DNA of 64,000 nucleotides from Amycolatopsis mongoliensis (GTDB lineage: Bacteria > Actinomycetota > Actinomycetes > Mycobacteriales > Pseudonocardiaceae), in assembly GCF_030285665.1 (NCBI RefSeq), contig NZ_CP127295.1:744001-808000 (forward strand). The letters run 5' to 3'. A program made the translations under genes and the position numbers. Positions within the stretch are counted from its first letter, which is position 1. Each line of letters starts with the position of its first letter. Positions 1 to 7,890 of this stretch are shown piece by piece. Below the pieces are notes generated by a model that did no database searches, was not told where the DNA came from, and worked only from the letters and a program-made list of their open reading frames with translations.

Positions 1-248
1 CTGCCGCCCGGTCGCCGTGAGGCCGCGCCAAGTCCACCTTCTGGCGGTGACCGGCGGAGGTCCACGCCGAGCACGGCGCGCAGCCGGTTCCGCTGCACCA
101 CGGTCAGTACCGGGGACACGGCCAGCAGCACGAGAACCGTGAAGACCACGCCGCCCAAGACGATGTCCCGGGCGAACTTCACCTCGGTCAGGTGCAGGCC
201 GAGCCAGAGTGCTGTGGTGATCCACAGGGTGGTCAGCTGCACGGACAC
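1..248 (-). CDS. C-terminal part of a small membrane protein, cut by the window edge
   Basis: The reverse strand stays open from about position 248 to the left edge with strongly G/C-biased third codon positions. It reads VSVQLTTLWITTALWLGL, then a second hydrophobic stretch (VLGGVVFTVLVLLAVSPVLT), then a basic tail. This looks like two transmembrane helices. The 5' end is uncertain: the frame is open further upstream without a good ATG, and the GTG at 248 is only a candidate start. The 3' end lies outside the window. I do not recognise the family. Confidence 0.4.
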   Translation of the reverse strand, partial: MSVQLTTLWITTALWLGLHLTEVKFARDIVLGGVVFTVLVLLAVSPVLTVVQRNRLRAVLGVDLRRSPPEGGLGAASRRPGG

Positions 249-496
249 CCCAGCCGCGACGAACCCGAAAGCCGCCGAACCACCGGCCCGCGTACGTCGC
301 GGGCGTGTCCATGATCCAACGCTGATCGAGACCGGGCCGACGGCACCATCATGCAGGCACCCGGGTCGGTGCGGTAGCAGGCACCACCACGAAGTCGGAA
401 CCACGGGCTACTGATCTCGGCAGGCCGCGGCGGCAAGGTTTCGCCGCAGGGCCGCCGACGCCGGCGGCATCACCACGACTTCGGTGGAGGAATCCC

Positions 497-931
497 ATGA
501 CCGTTCGGACGATGCCCCGGCTGCCACGCACGGCGAGGACGCCGGATACGCGGGCGCGACCCCGCAGCAGCTGGGCGCCCAGGGTGCTCGGCGCGATCGC
601 CGCGGGCATGGTGCCGTGGGTGTTCGTGCTGGGCCGGTCCCTGCCCGAGACCGCGCAGGTACGGCACTGGCCGGCCGTGTGGATCGGACTCGACCTGGCC
701 ACGGCGCTCGGCTGCGCGACCACCGCGCGCTTGGTCCACCACGGCGATGACCGCGCCCGCCTGTCGGCATCGGCCGTCGCGGCGCTCATGGTGATGGACG
801 CCTGGTTCGACGTCCTCACCGCCCAGGCCGGCGCCGAATTCACCCAGGCCCTCGTCTGCGCGGTTCCGGAGCTGGCCTTGGCCGGCCTGTGTACATGGCT
901 CGCCTTGCGCAACACTGAAAGGCTGTCATGA
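497..931 (+). CDS. four-helix hypothetical membrane protein
   Basis: This is a 144-residue protein with a basic N-terminus followed by about four hydrophobic segments (roughly residues 30-48, 61-80, 90-108 and 117-138). It has no recognisable catalytic motif. The ATG at 497 follows a purine-rich site (GGTGGAGGAA), which fixes the start. Its TGA overlaps the ATG of the broken protease gene (ATGA at 928-931), so the two were probably co-transcribed. The family was not recognised; it could be a DUF-type membrane protein. Confidence 0.6.
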   Translation: MTVRTMPRLPRTARTPDTRARPRSSWAPRVLGAIAAGMVPWVFVLGRSLPETAQVRHWPAVWIGLDLATALGCATTARLVHHGDDRARLSASAVAALMVMDAWFDVLTAQAGAEFTQALVCAVPELALAGLCTWLALRNTERLS

Positions 932-1814
932 AAACAAGAACATCCGCGGCTGCGACGGCATACGTTTTCGCCGCAGTGATGTACGTTCCAGGAACCGCCG
1001 AAGCCATCGTCGGCGGTGAAGGAGCCGATCAGCTCCTACCCGGTCGGTTCGTTGCAGTACGACAACGGGACCGACCCGAACTGGCCCGCGTGTGGTGTGT
1101 GGATCCACGACGTCTGGCACGTCGCGACCAACGCGCACTGTGTGACGAACATGCCGGTGTCGGGCGTTCGAGCTCGGTCGGCACGTCTTGCGTACGGCGC
1201 CTGGGCGGCCACCGAGGCAGCAAGCCTGTCGATCACAGCGATCCGTCCACCTACCACATCCGGCTCGGCTCGCCGGACCGTACGAGCGGCGGGCAGGTCC
1301 ATCACGTCCGGGCGATCGCCGTGCCGGACTCGTGGTCCTGGGGAATGCGGGATGCCGAGGGCCGGGTCGGCGACGTCGCCTTACTTACCCTCGACCGCCC
1401 GGTGCACGGCCTCGATCCTGCGCTGACACCAGCCATGCTGCGGCACTCGACAAGAAGGGGCTAGTCCGCGAGCTCGGCTGGGGAACCGCTGCGGACGACG
1501 CCGCGCCACCCGCACAGGTGCTCCGCCAGCTCGACGTCGCACCGCTCGCCTCCTCGGCCTGCGACAGCGGGCAGGCTCCCATCGGCATCGACGAGGTATG
1601 CCTCGACCACGCGCCCGGCGGAGGAGGCGCCTGCCACGGCGATTCCGGGACGGCGGCCTTCCAGCGCGTCGACGGCCGCCGATGGGCGGCGGGCGGCTCG
1701 GCCGGCCGCACAGGTGCCGGGAGGTCGGTGCCTTGTTCGCAGTCGCCCGCCGTCTATACGAACCTGGCCTATTACGCCGCCTGGTTTCGGCAGCACCAGC
1801 AGGTCGGTCAGTAG
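928..1814 (+). pseudogene. secreted trypsin-like serine protease, broken by several frameshifts
   Basis: A Sec-type signal peptide and the propeptide/maturation motif AIVGG are in the first frame. The catalytic His block (VATNAHC) continues in a second frame (about 1016-1145). The catalytic Asp block (VGDVALLTLD, near 1365-1395) is back in the first frame. The oxyanion/Ser block (GACHGDSG, near 1627-1650) and the C-terminus (YTNLAYYAAWF) are in a third frame. All three triad residues of a chymotrypsin-fold (S1) protease are therefore present, but no single frame joins them. At least three indels are needed, so this is either a decayed gene or a stretch of poor sequence. The upstream membrane-protein gene overlaps its start. 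Confidence 0.75.
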
Positions 1815-1963
1815 CTGAGGGTGATCTGTAGAGACTCCATGTCACCGGCGTACGCCTCCGCGCTCAAGCGGCTCGAGAACCCCGGCACCGACCCCACAGT
1901 CCCGTGCGCACGGCGGTACCGGACCCGCCACGAAACCTGACCCGTCTGCTCGACCCACTCCAT
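1808..1963 (-). pseudogene. N-terminal remnant of a tyrosine recombinase (integrase)
   Basis: The 51-residue reading frame starting at the ATG at 1963 reads MEWVEQTGQVSWRVRYRR, then a GTVGSVPGFSSR segment and AEAYAGDMESLQ. This matches the usual N-terminal SAM-like/AP2-like segment of actinobacterial phage and ICE integrases (WRVRYR..DGT.GS..GF.....A..YA.DIE). The rest of the expected ~350 residues, including the R-H-R-Y catalytic core, is missing because the frame stops at 1808. I read it as the stub of the integrase of a degraded integrative element. The tRNA 3' fragment at 3.78 kb supports this. Confidence 0.5.
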
Positions 1964-2098
1964 GACGACCTCCACTCCACCAGATCCTGGACAAGGCCGT
2001 ACCAGCATCACCCTCGAAGCGGGACAAACCGACATGTGAATACCGTGACCTTCCAACTTTCCATCCGGTCAAGTTGCAGGTGTCCGACATGCACCACG

Positions 2099-2791
2099 TC
2101 AGCTCACCCAGTCACCGGTCGCGGCCTCCCCTGGGAGGCGCGACTCGTCAATGCCGAAATGGCGCAAGAATGCCTGAACGAACTTCTGTGACTGAGCGGC
2201 CATCTGCGGGCTCTGGCTGCGAGCGAAGCCTGCGAACTCCGCCAGCGCGTCGATCGCATCCCTCTCCCGGTCGGCCAACGCCAGCGCGACCGCCAGGTGC
2301 CTGCTCTGCGCCTGGTACCTGTTCGGAACCCGCTCGAGCCGTTGGATGATGTCCTCGAGGGTCGACAAGGAGCGGAAGAACGGCATCGCGTACGTCGCGA
2401 TGTCGTCGAGAAGTACTCCGACGACCGCAGCCACCTCCGAGGATTCGCGAACCAGCCAACGCTCCAACGGTGCGCGAGGAATCCCGTTCTCGTTGAGGAC
2501 ATCGGTCAGACCACGACCGAAGGACGCAGAGCCGGACTGCGGCCCTTCCGGAAGACCGCAGAACCTCGTCACCAGCCGGCTTGTTTCCGGATGCCAGACC
2601 CCCAGCGCCGGAAAGAGAGCGACCCCGTAATCCCGGGACATGTGGTTAAGACCGATATGAAAATGAACTTCATCGTTTTCCGCCAGCGAGAAAGCAGGCT
2701 CCTCGAAGTCAATCTGCTTCCACCCATCCGCCTGCAGCCGACGCGCGATCGCTTCGACCACTTCCTCTTCTAAGGGGTGCACGTCGGACAT
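2099..2791 (-). CDS. hypothetical protein, candidate immunity protein of the adjacent toxin
   Basis: About 230 residues, soluble and acidic (LEEEVVEAIARRLQADGW near the start, EDIIQRLERVP and FLRHFGIDESRLPGE towards the end), with no transmembrane segment. Start ATGs lie at 2797 and 2791. Either one overlaps the 3' end of the toxin gene (stop at 2770), so translation is probably coupled. A small acidic protein overlapping the end of a polymorphic toxin is typical of an immunity partner. That role is inferred from position; I did not recognise a named immunity family. Confidence 0.6.
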   Translation of the reverse strand: MSDVHPLEEEVVEAIARRLQADGWKQIDFEEPAFSLAENDEVHFHIGLNHMSRDYGVALFPALGVWHPETSRLVTRFCGLPEGPQSGSASFGRGLTDVLNENGIPRAPLERWLVRESSEVAAVVGVLLDDIATYAMPFFRSLSTLEDIIQRLERVPNRYQAQSRHLAVALALADRERDAIDALAEFAGFARSQSPQMAAQSQKFVQAFLRHFGIDESRLPGEAATGDWVS

Positions 2792-3750
2792 TCCCATGCG
2801 TCGATCTCGAGGTCCATCTGAACCAAACTGCCCTTCTGCAAGCCTTGATCACTCAGCTTGGTCGTGTCCAGCGTGGCGCCACCGGAAGTCAGTTCCGGGT
2901 AGCCGGCGGCCTGACCGGGAGTAATTTGCGCACCCCCACCGGTCTTCACCTCCACCGCGACCCACCTTCCGTCCGGATGTTGTGCCACGAAATCGGCCCG
3001 GAACCCGACGCCTCTGCTGTTCTTGAAGCGCAGTCGGGGGTGATGTTCGTCCACCCCTCCCTGATCAGGCGGTCAAGCGTCCCGGCTTCGCCCAGCTTAC
3101 GGTGCGGAGGACCGTTCACCGGGCATTCCCCCACGTTGTGGACCAGCACCGGACTCTCACCGGCGACCACGTAGTAGGTGTGTATGGCGTCGACCGCGAG
3201 GTTGTATGTACGCAGGCCAGCAACGAAGTGCCGGGCCGAGACGACCGGAGCGCGACCTTCCCCAGGCGTGTCAAGCTCGTCACCGACATGAAGGTCAACG
3301 GCGTCGACCCAGTTGCCCAAGGACACGTCGTAGAACCGGTGGTGGGCGGTGGCGGTGATCGTGCGCGCTCCCGCCGGCGTCCCGATCACGAGCTCGACGA
3401 AGTCCCGGTCGGCATCGGTGACATGGACTGCCGTCACGACATGTTGCTCGGTCGCGGCCTTGCCCGGCACACCGGTCGTGACGCTGTCGCCGACCTTGAC
3501 GGCTTCGATCGGTTCCTTCCGGTCACCTTGGACCAGCACTTCGGTGGATCCGACGAAGCTGTTCATGCATCCGGCGACGAGGCCGCCCGGCTCGGCGGTC
3601 TTGGCTTCGGCCAAGCCCTTGCCCACCGCGAGCGCGACGCCGGCAGCGGACTCGGCCGTCGCGAGGAAATCGGGACCCGCAGTGGCATAGTCGCCGTTCT
3701 TGACGTCGTTATACACCTGCCGCGCGCGCCGGACCGTGCTCTGACACAGT
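2770..3750 (-). pseudogene. polymorphic toxin C-terminal part: Hint domain plus nuclease domain, frameshifted and 5'-truncated
   Basis: The first frame encodes a Hint (intein-like) autoprocessing domain: a Cys followed by NSFVGSTEVLVQGD, then IEAVKVGD, ATAHHRFYD, WVDAVDLHVGDEL and the terminal YYVVAGESPVLVHN. It continues into a toxin linker (KLGEAGTLDRLIREGW). The toxin proper continues in another frame: RLRFKNSRGVGFRADFVAQ then WVAVEVKTGGG. The D...E-V-K arrangement fits a PD-(D/E)xK restriction-endonuclease fold. The frame change falls at a run of five G/C at 3036-3040, consistent with a one-base deletion or sequencing slip. The 5' end runs into the tRNA remnant, so the export and repeat regions of the toxin are absent. 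The gene is probably inactive as sequenced. Confidence 0.75.
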
Positions 3751-3784
3751 GAGGAGGTCAGGGGTTCGAGTCCCCTTAGCCCCA
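3741..3784 (+). pseudogene. 3' fragment of a tRNA gene (probable attachment-site remnant)
   Basis: The T-arm is complete: a 5-bp stem AGGGG/CCCCT (3760-3764 and 3772-3776) around the seven-base loop TTCGAGT. It is followed by the 3' acceptor strand TAGCCCC and discriminator A (3777-3784). The matching 5' acceptor (GGGGCTA) and a D-arm are not found upstream, where the toxin frame lies instead. Tyrosine recombinases commonly integrate into tRNA 3' ends and leave exactly such a duplicate at the far border (attR). The specificity of the tRNA cannot be read safely from the fragment. Confidence 0.7.
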
Positions 3785-3796
3785 TAGTCACGAACC

Positions 3797-3836
3797 ACCG
3801 CACACCAGGACAGAAGTCCTAGGTTGGGCGGTTTTT
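3797..3836 (+). terminator. intrinsic terminator-like hairpin behind the tRNA fragment
   Basis: ACCGC (3797-3801) pairs with GCGGT (3828-3832). An inner hairpin CCAGGAC/GTCCTAGG has loop AGAA and one bulge. A run of five T follows (3832-3836). Lying 12 bp behind the tRNA 3' end, it is probably the original terminator of the tRNA gene, so sequence to the right of it is likely native chromosome. Confidence 0.55.
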
Positions 3837-4105
3837 CGCGTCGGCGAAGAGCCAGTGCTCCTCCTCGACGAGATCGGCCGCAAGCTCTGGACCCGCGAAA
3901 GCCGGTTCACCTAGCGCAGCCGTCATGATGAAGAACCAACGCGCCAACCGCACGGCGCAAAAGACTCCCAAGGCAGCGCATTCCGGTGTAAGCGAGGCCG
4001 TATCTGATGGCCGTTCGCGCTCGGCCTACACCGCGGCACTTGCCTTGGTGATGACCAAAGTCCCGCGCCCACAGCCGGAAGTCCGGTCCGGATCACCGTC
4101 GGACC
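3837..4105. other. mostly non-coding stretch with a possible gene-end relic
   Basis: From 3846 to 3914 the plus strand reads EEPVLLLDEIGRKLWTRESRFT followed by a stop, with coding-like codon bias but no start. It may be the tail of a deleted gene. The remainder to the DosR-type box holds short open frames with poor codon bias, and I see no convincing gene in it. Confidence 0.3.
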
Positions 4106-4121
4106 GGTGACCAAAGGCCCT
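4106..4121. promoter_or_regulatory. DosR/DevR-type box upstream of the HPF-like gene
   Basis: GGTGACCAAAGGCCCT closely matches the mycobacterial DevR/DosR box (GGGAC-N-TT-NG-NCCC type palindrome). It lies 36 bp before the GTG start at 4157. Similar boxes precede several dormancy-type genes in this window. Confidence 0.5.
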
Positions 4122-4156
4122 GCGGCCCGCCACGGTGCGGCTGGCATGGTCAAGCG

Positions 4157-4465
4157 GTGATCAGTTCTTCCGCCACCGTCACCGCTCAGGTCGGATCGGG
4201 TATCGACCCGTCTTTGCTCGACGACGCGATCGAGCGTGGCCGTGCCGCCTGCGCGCTGTACCCGGTCGGCACCCTCGACATCTCGGTGCGCCGGACCGGG
4301 CACCCCGCCATGCCGGACGCCGTGCTGGCTGACATCCGTGCCTCGATGCGCGGCCGTCGCTTCCGGTCCCGCGCCGTCGCCTCGACCTTCGACAGCGCCC
4401 TCGACCACGCCCTCGAGCGGCTCGCCGAGCAGCTCGACCGTCACGCTACACCCACCGCCGTCTGA
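4157..4465 (+). CDS. short HPF/RaiA-like ribosome-associated protein
   Basis: 102 residues from a GTG start. The pattern VRRTGHPAMPDAVLADIRAS, then RGRRFRSRAVASTFDSALD and ALERLAEQLDRH, resembles the beta-alpha-beta-alpha half of hibernation-promoting factor/RaiA proteins in actinobacteria, with the final helix carrying the LxxRLxxQLxR pattern. Such proteins bind idle ribosomes in stationary or hypoxic cells. This fits the DosR-type box upstream and the sensor kinase next door. The assignment is weaker than for the HPF-like gene at 25.4 kb because the family is divergent and this copy is short. Confidence 0.55.
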   Translation: MISSSATVTAQVGSGIDPSLLDDAIERGRAACALYPVGTLDISVRRTGHPAMPDAVLADIRASMRGRRFRSRAVASTFDSALDHALERLAEQLDRHATPTAV

Positions 4466-4483
4466 GTCCCCGTAAGGATCGCC

Positions 4484-4708
4484 ATGCTCGACACCACCCT
4501 CACCGGACAGCCGACCACCGAACAGCGACGCCTCGCCATGGCGGCCGTGAAGCGGCACGCCCACGACAGCCGGGACGAGACCGAACTGATGGCGATGCTC
4601 GGACTGGACCACGAACCCGCCGCACCGCACGACTCGCTGTCAGCTACCGAGTTGTTCGAGCTGTTCGCCCCGTTGGCCGACGAACGCGCCGACGCACTCG
4701 CTCACTGA
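4484..4708 (+). CDS. small hypothetical acidic protein
   Basis: 74 residues (MLDTTLTGQPTTEQRRLAMA...ELFELFAPLADERADALAH), soluble and helical. A purine-rich ribosome site (GTAAGGA) precedes the ATG, and the start lies 18 bp after the HPF-like gene, suggesting one transcript. No family was recognised. Confidence 0.55.
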   Translation: MLDTTLTGQPTTEQRRLAMAAVKRHAHDSRDETELMAMLGLDHEPAAPHDSLSATELFELFAPLADERADALAH

Positions 4709-4716
4709 CCACTCGA

Positions 4717-6408
4717 TCACCGCAGCGGCACGGACCAGCGAACCGCGCGATCGTCCAGTTCGGCAGCGCCGCCGCGGTGTCGGGCCCGCTCGGCCACCGC
4801 CGGCCACTCGGCGATATCGCCGCGGCGGAGGTCGCCGCCGCCGTGGTGCTCCATGACCAGGCTGACCTGCTCCTCGGTACAGGTCAGCACGAGATCCACG
4901 GCGGTCGCCGCGGCGTGCCGGACGATCAAGCCCAGTGTGTCGCGCAGAACGACGATCAGGTCGTCGGCGAGTTCGCCGGAGCCGATGACGTCGAGCTTGC
5001 CGGCGAACCGCGTCGACACCGACAGCCGGTGTTCGGCCGTGACGTCGGCGAGGACCTCCTCGATCCGCTCCCGCACGCCAGGCCGGTGCGCCGAGTCGGC
5101 CGCGTCGAGGCGGCGGACGGCGTCCTGGACGTGGGCGATCACGCCGTCGAGGTCGCGCACGGCCGCCCGGACCCGCTGCGCCACCGTCGGGGCCTTCGCC
5201 AGCCCGATGACCGTCTGCAGTGACAGGCTGACCGCGTACACGCGCTGGATCACCTGCTCGTGCAGTTCGGCGGCGATCTGGTCGCGTTCTTCGTAGAGTT
5301 CGTTCTGGTGCTGCTCCGCGCGGGCGTCGGCGATCTCGATGGACACCGACGCCTGGGTGGCGAACCCGGCGGCCATCTCCAGATCCTCCGCGGTGAACCG
5401 GGGACGGCCGGGCACCCGCGCGGCAGTGAGCACCCCGTTGATCTCCTGGGCGCCGGTCAGCGGCACCACCAGCACCGCGTCGACGTTGACCCGGCTCGCC
5501 ACCGCCGGCTCCTGGTCCGGGTGGTCCTCCCACGAACCCAGATGTGGCTGCCCGCTGCGGAACACGCGGCCCGACAAGGTCCGGTCAGCGGGCGCTTCGA
5601 GCCCGATGACGTCCTCGGCGTGGGCGCCGACGGCGACTTCCACGCGCAGCCGGTCCTCGCCGGCGGGCCGGAGCACCGTGACCAGGTCGGCGTCGGCGAG
5701 GTCGCGGGTGTACTCCGCGATCAGCGCCAGGGCGCGCTCCGGGCCCGAACCCAGCAGTTCCCGGCTCACCACCGCGGAGGCGCGCAGCCATTCCTGCTGC
5801 TTGCGGGCGGTCTCGTACAGGCGCGCGTTGTCGATCGCCTGCCCGGCCGTCGCGGCCAGCGCGAGAGCCAGCTCCTCGTCCTCGGCGGTGAATCCGCCGT
5901 GTTCGCACTCGGTCAGGTAGAGGTTGCCGAACACGACACCGCGGACGAGGATCGGCACGCCCAGAAAGCTGTTCATCGGCGGGTGGTGGTCCGGGAACCC
6001 CGAAGACCGCAGGTCGTCGGCGATGCGGGAGAGCCGGATCGGCCGCGGGTCGTCGATCAGGGCGCCGAGCAGGCCTTTCCCCTCCGGGAGCCGCCCGACC
6101 AGGGCGACGGTCTCCGGGTCCATGCCGGTGTGCACGAACTCGGCCAGCTGCCGCCCGCCCGGAGCGATCACGCCCAACGCGGCGTACCGGGCGCCGAGCA
6201 GATCCCGGGCCGCTTCGGCGATGCGGCGCAGCAGCGTCGGCAGCGCCAAGTCGGAGGTCACCATGCGGCTCGCCCGCAGCAAGCCCCGCAGACGCCCTTG
6301 GGTGCCGATCACTTCCTGGGCGCGTTCGACCAGCTGCCCCAGCAGTTCGTCCAGCTCCATCCGCGGAAGATCCGGGAAAGTCAGCCGGCCTTCGTCGTGG
6401 TCGCTCAT
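4717..6408 (-). CDS. DevS/DosS-like GAF sensor histidine kinase with degenerate ATPase domain
   Basis: 563 residues. Two GAF domains lie at roughly 60-200 and 215-365. The first contains FPDHHPPMNSFLGVPI, the conserved segment that carries the candidate heme-ligand His in mycobacterial DevS/DosT. A dimerisation helix follows with the phosphoacceptor region ERDQIAAELHEQVIQRVYA. The C-terminal HATPase_c region has lost its hallmarks: the N-box reads TLGLIVRHAA (no Asn), and the G1 box expected as DxGxG reads EHHGGG. It is probably a sensor that no longer phosphorylates efficiently, or works only with a partner kinase. The intact homologue is at 33.7 kb. It faces the HPF-like pair tail to tail. 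Confidence 0.85.
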   Translation of the reverse strand: MSDHDEGRLTFPDLPRMELDELLGQLVERAQEVIGTQGRLRGLLRASRMVTSDLALPTLLRRIAEAARDLLGARYAALGVIAPGGRQLAEFVHTGMDPETVALVGRLPEGKGLLGALIDDPRPIRLSRIADDLRSSGFPDHHPPMNSFLGVPILVRGVVFGNLYLTECEHGGFTAEDEELALALAATAGQAIDNARLYETARKQQEWLRASAVVSRELLGSGPERALALIAEYTRDLADADLVTVLRPAGEDRLRVEVAVGAHAEDVIGLEAPADRTLSGRVFRSGQPHLGSWEDHPDQEPAVASRVNVDAVLVVPLTGAQEINGVLTAARVPGRPRFTAEDLEMAAGFATQASVSIEIADARAEQHQNELYEERDQIAAELHEQVIQRVYAVSLSLQTVIGLAKAPTVAQRVRAAVRDLDGVIAHVQDAVRRLDAADSAHRPGVRERIEEVLADVTAEHRLSVSTRFAGKLDVIGSGELADDLIVVLRDTLGLIVRHAAATAVDLVLTCTEEQVSLVMEHHGGGDLRRGDIAEWPAVAERARHRGGAAELDDRAVRWSVPLR

Positions 6409-6453
6409 GTCCGAGCCCTCCGGCCCTCGCCCGCCTGCGTCGCCGCTTCACTC

Positions 6454-6470
6454 GGTAGTAGTTGTCTACC
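6454..6470. promoter_or_regulatory. inverted repeat in the kinase promoter region
   Basis: GGTAG and CTACC arms are separated by seven bases (TAGTTGT) in the 5' region of the sensor kinase gene (start 6408). It is a possible operator, with no regulator identified. Confidence 0.3.
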
Positions 6471-6548
6471 ACAAATAGTGGGCGGCAAACGAGCTGCGAC
6501 CGGAGCATCGCCTGCGGTGCCGGGCGAGCGGCTGCCGAGCCGGTTCGC

Positions 6549-6776
6549 TCAGTTGTCCGACATTTCGTCGACCTCGAGCCGGTACCCGGGCACCAGCCGG
6601 GCATGCCCGGGCGTGAATTCGACCCACACCGAGCCGGGCCGGAGATCAGGAGTGCAGTCCACGACGATCCCGGTCCGTCCGTCGAACTGACCGCTGTGCA
6701 CGCGAACGTGCGTTCCGGCGGGGAATCCACCCACGCGAGCCGGCCCGGGGTCGCGGGTGCGATGAGCGAAAGTCAT
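6549..6776 (-). CDS. small KOW-like protein
   Basis: 75 residues from the ATG at 6776, which follows a strong ribosome site (GGAGAGGAGG). The centre reads AGTHVRVHSGQFDGRTGIVV then PGSVWVEFTPG, the beta-hairpin and G-[RK]-x-G-x-V pattern of KOW/SH3-like domains. Function unknown; such stand-alone KOW proteins may bind RNA. A DosR-type box lies about 80 bp upstream, so it probably belongs to the hypoxia regulon. Confidence 0.6.
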   Translation of the reverse strand: MTFAHRTRDPGPARVGGFPAGTHVRVHSGQFDGRTGIVVDCTPDLRPGSVWVEFTPGHARLVPGYRLEVDEMSDN

Positions 6777-6854
6777 GTCGCCCTCCTCTCCGGAAGGAAG
6801 CTGCCGGTCTGCTGTCGGCTCTTCGATGGTGCCGCTCGCCGGGTCGACGCGGTC

Positions 6855-6869
6855 AGGGCCGAAAGCCAA
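6855..6869. promoter_or_regulatory. DosR/DevR-type box upstream of the KOW-like gene
   Basis: On the minus strand it reads TTGGCTTTCGGCCCT, close to the DosR consensus GGGACTTTCGGCCCT. It is 79 bp before the start at 6776. Confidence 0.5.
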
Positions 6870-6935
6870 GAGCCGCAGGGCCGATGCGCCCGTCCGCTCA
6901 AGCCGTTCGACCTCGCGGACAGTCCGGCCACGGTT

Positions 6936-6975
6936 GTGCCCCGGGTACCCGGCCGAAGCCGGGTACCCGGGGCAC
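6936..6975 (-). terminator. perfect 18-bp hairpin behind usp
   Basis: Arms GTGCCCCGGGTACCCGGC and GCCGGGTACCCGGGGCAC are perfectly complementary around the tetraloop CGAA. The hairpin sits 10 bp after the stop of the usp gene, so it likely terminates the CBS-usp transcript. There is no T tract, as is common in actinomycetes. Confidence 0.65.
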
Positions 6976-6984
6976 CGGCGGCGC

Positions 6985-7890
6985 TCAGTCCTTCCGCTCG
7001 GGGCGGACCACGAGCACGGGGCAGTCGGCGTGCTCGACCAGCGCCCGGCTGGTCGAGCCGAGCAGCATCCCGGTGAACCCGCCGCGACCGTGGCTGCCGA
7101 CGACGACCAGCTGGGCTGCGCGGCTCGCCTCGAGCAACGCGTGACGCGGGCGGTCCCGGACCAGCTCCGGGCGGATCTCCACGTCGGGGAACTTCTCCTG
7201 CCACCCCGCCAACCGCTGCGAGAACAGCCGGTTTTCTTCCTCCTCGAGCGTCTCGGACGGGGTCAGGATCCGGGCGCTGCCGTAGGTCTCGGCGTAGCTG
7301 GCGTCGATCCAGGCGTGGACCGCGACCAGCGGCACGCCGCGCAGCGAGGCCTCCTCGAACGCGATGGCCAGCGCCTGCTCACTGTTCGGGCTCCCGTCGA
7401 CACCCACGACGACCGGTCCCGCCTCGGGGACCTCCGCGGCCCCGGCCCGGCCGCGGACCACCGCGACCGGGCAGTGCGCGTGGGTCGCGACCGTGGCCGC
7501 GGTACCGCCGAGCAGTGCTTCGGCGAATCCGCCGGTGCCGGTCCGGCCCACGACGAGCATCCGGGCGTGCCGGGACTCGTCGATCAGCGCCGGCACCGGC
7601 GAATCGGTGAGCGCCTCGGTGGTGATGACCAGGTTCGGGCCGATCGACGCGGCCAGGGCGCGGGCATCGGCGAGGGCCCGTTCGCCGTCGGCCCAGACGG
7701 CTTCGAGCAGCACACCGGTGCCGACGCCGGAAAGACCGCCGCCGTAGTAATAACCGGCCACCTGGAGTCCGTGCACGATCCGCAGCTCCAGGTGCCGCGC
7801 GGAGGCGATCTTCGCGGCCCACGTGACGGCGGCGGCCGAACCCGCCGAGCCGTCCACGCCCACGGTGATCCTCGGGTCGATGGCGGTCAT
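6985..7890 (-). CDS. tandem universal stress protein (UspA family)
   Basis: 301 residues with two Usp domains. Each starts with a beta strand and VGVDGS and ends with an ATP-binding signature: GRTGTGGFAEALLGGTAATV in the first, and GSHGRGGFTGMLLGSTSRAL in the second (G-2x-G-9x-G-S/T). The size and layout match the DosR-regulated Usp proteins of mycobacteria (Rv2005c/Rv2623 type). It overlaps the CBS-BON gene by 4 bp (ATGA at 7887-7890). The shared DosR-type box upstream of that gene implies hypoxia control. Confidence 0.9.
   Translation of the reverse strand: MTAIDPRITVGVDGSAGSAAAVTWAAKIASARHLELRIVHGLQVAGYYYGGGLSGVGTGVLLEAVWADGERALADARALAASIGPNLVITTEALTDSPVPALIDESRHARMLVVGRTGTGGFAEALLGGTAATVATHAHCPVAVVRGRAGAAEVPEAGPVVVGVDGSPNSEQALAIAFEEASLRGVPLVAVHAWIDASYAETYGSARILTPSETLEEEENRLFSQRLAGWQEKFPDVEIRPELVRDRPRHALLEASRAAQLVVVGSHGRGGFTGMLLGSTSRALVEHADCPVLVVRPERKD

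Noticed and set aside
139..414. A 91-residue plus-strand open frame
   Set aside because: Composition is random-like, and the minus strand there has clear coding bias for a membrane protein.
349..915. A 188-residue minus-strand open frame
   Set aside because: Antisense to the four-helix membrane protein, which has a ribosome site, hydrophobic helices and better codon bias.
3710..3784. A complete tRNA gene
   Set aside because: The T-arm and 3' acceptor are perfect, but no matching 5' acceptor strand or D-arm exists upstream; only the 3' fragment is supported.
3925..4110. A 61-residue plus-strand open frame
   Set aside because: Poor third-position bias and no ribosome site; overlaps the DosR-type box region.
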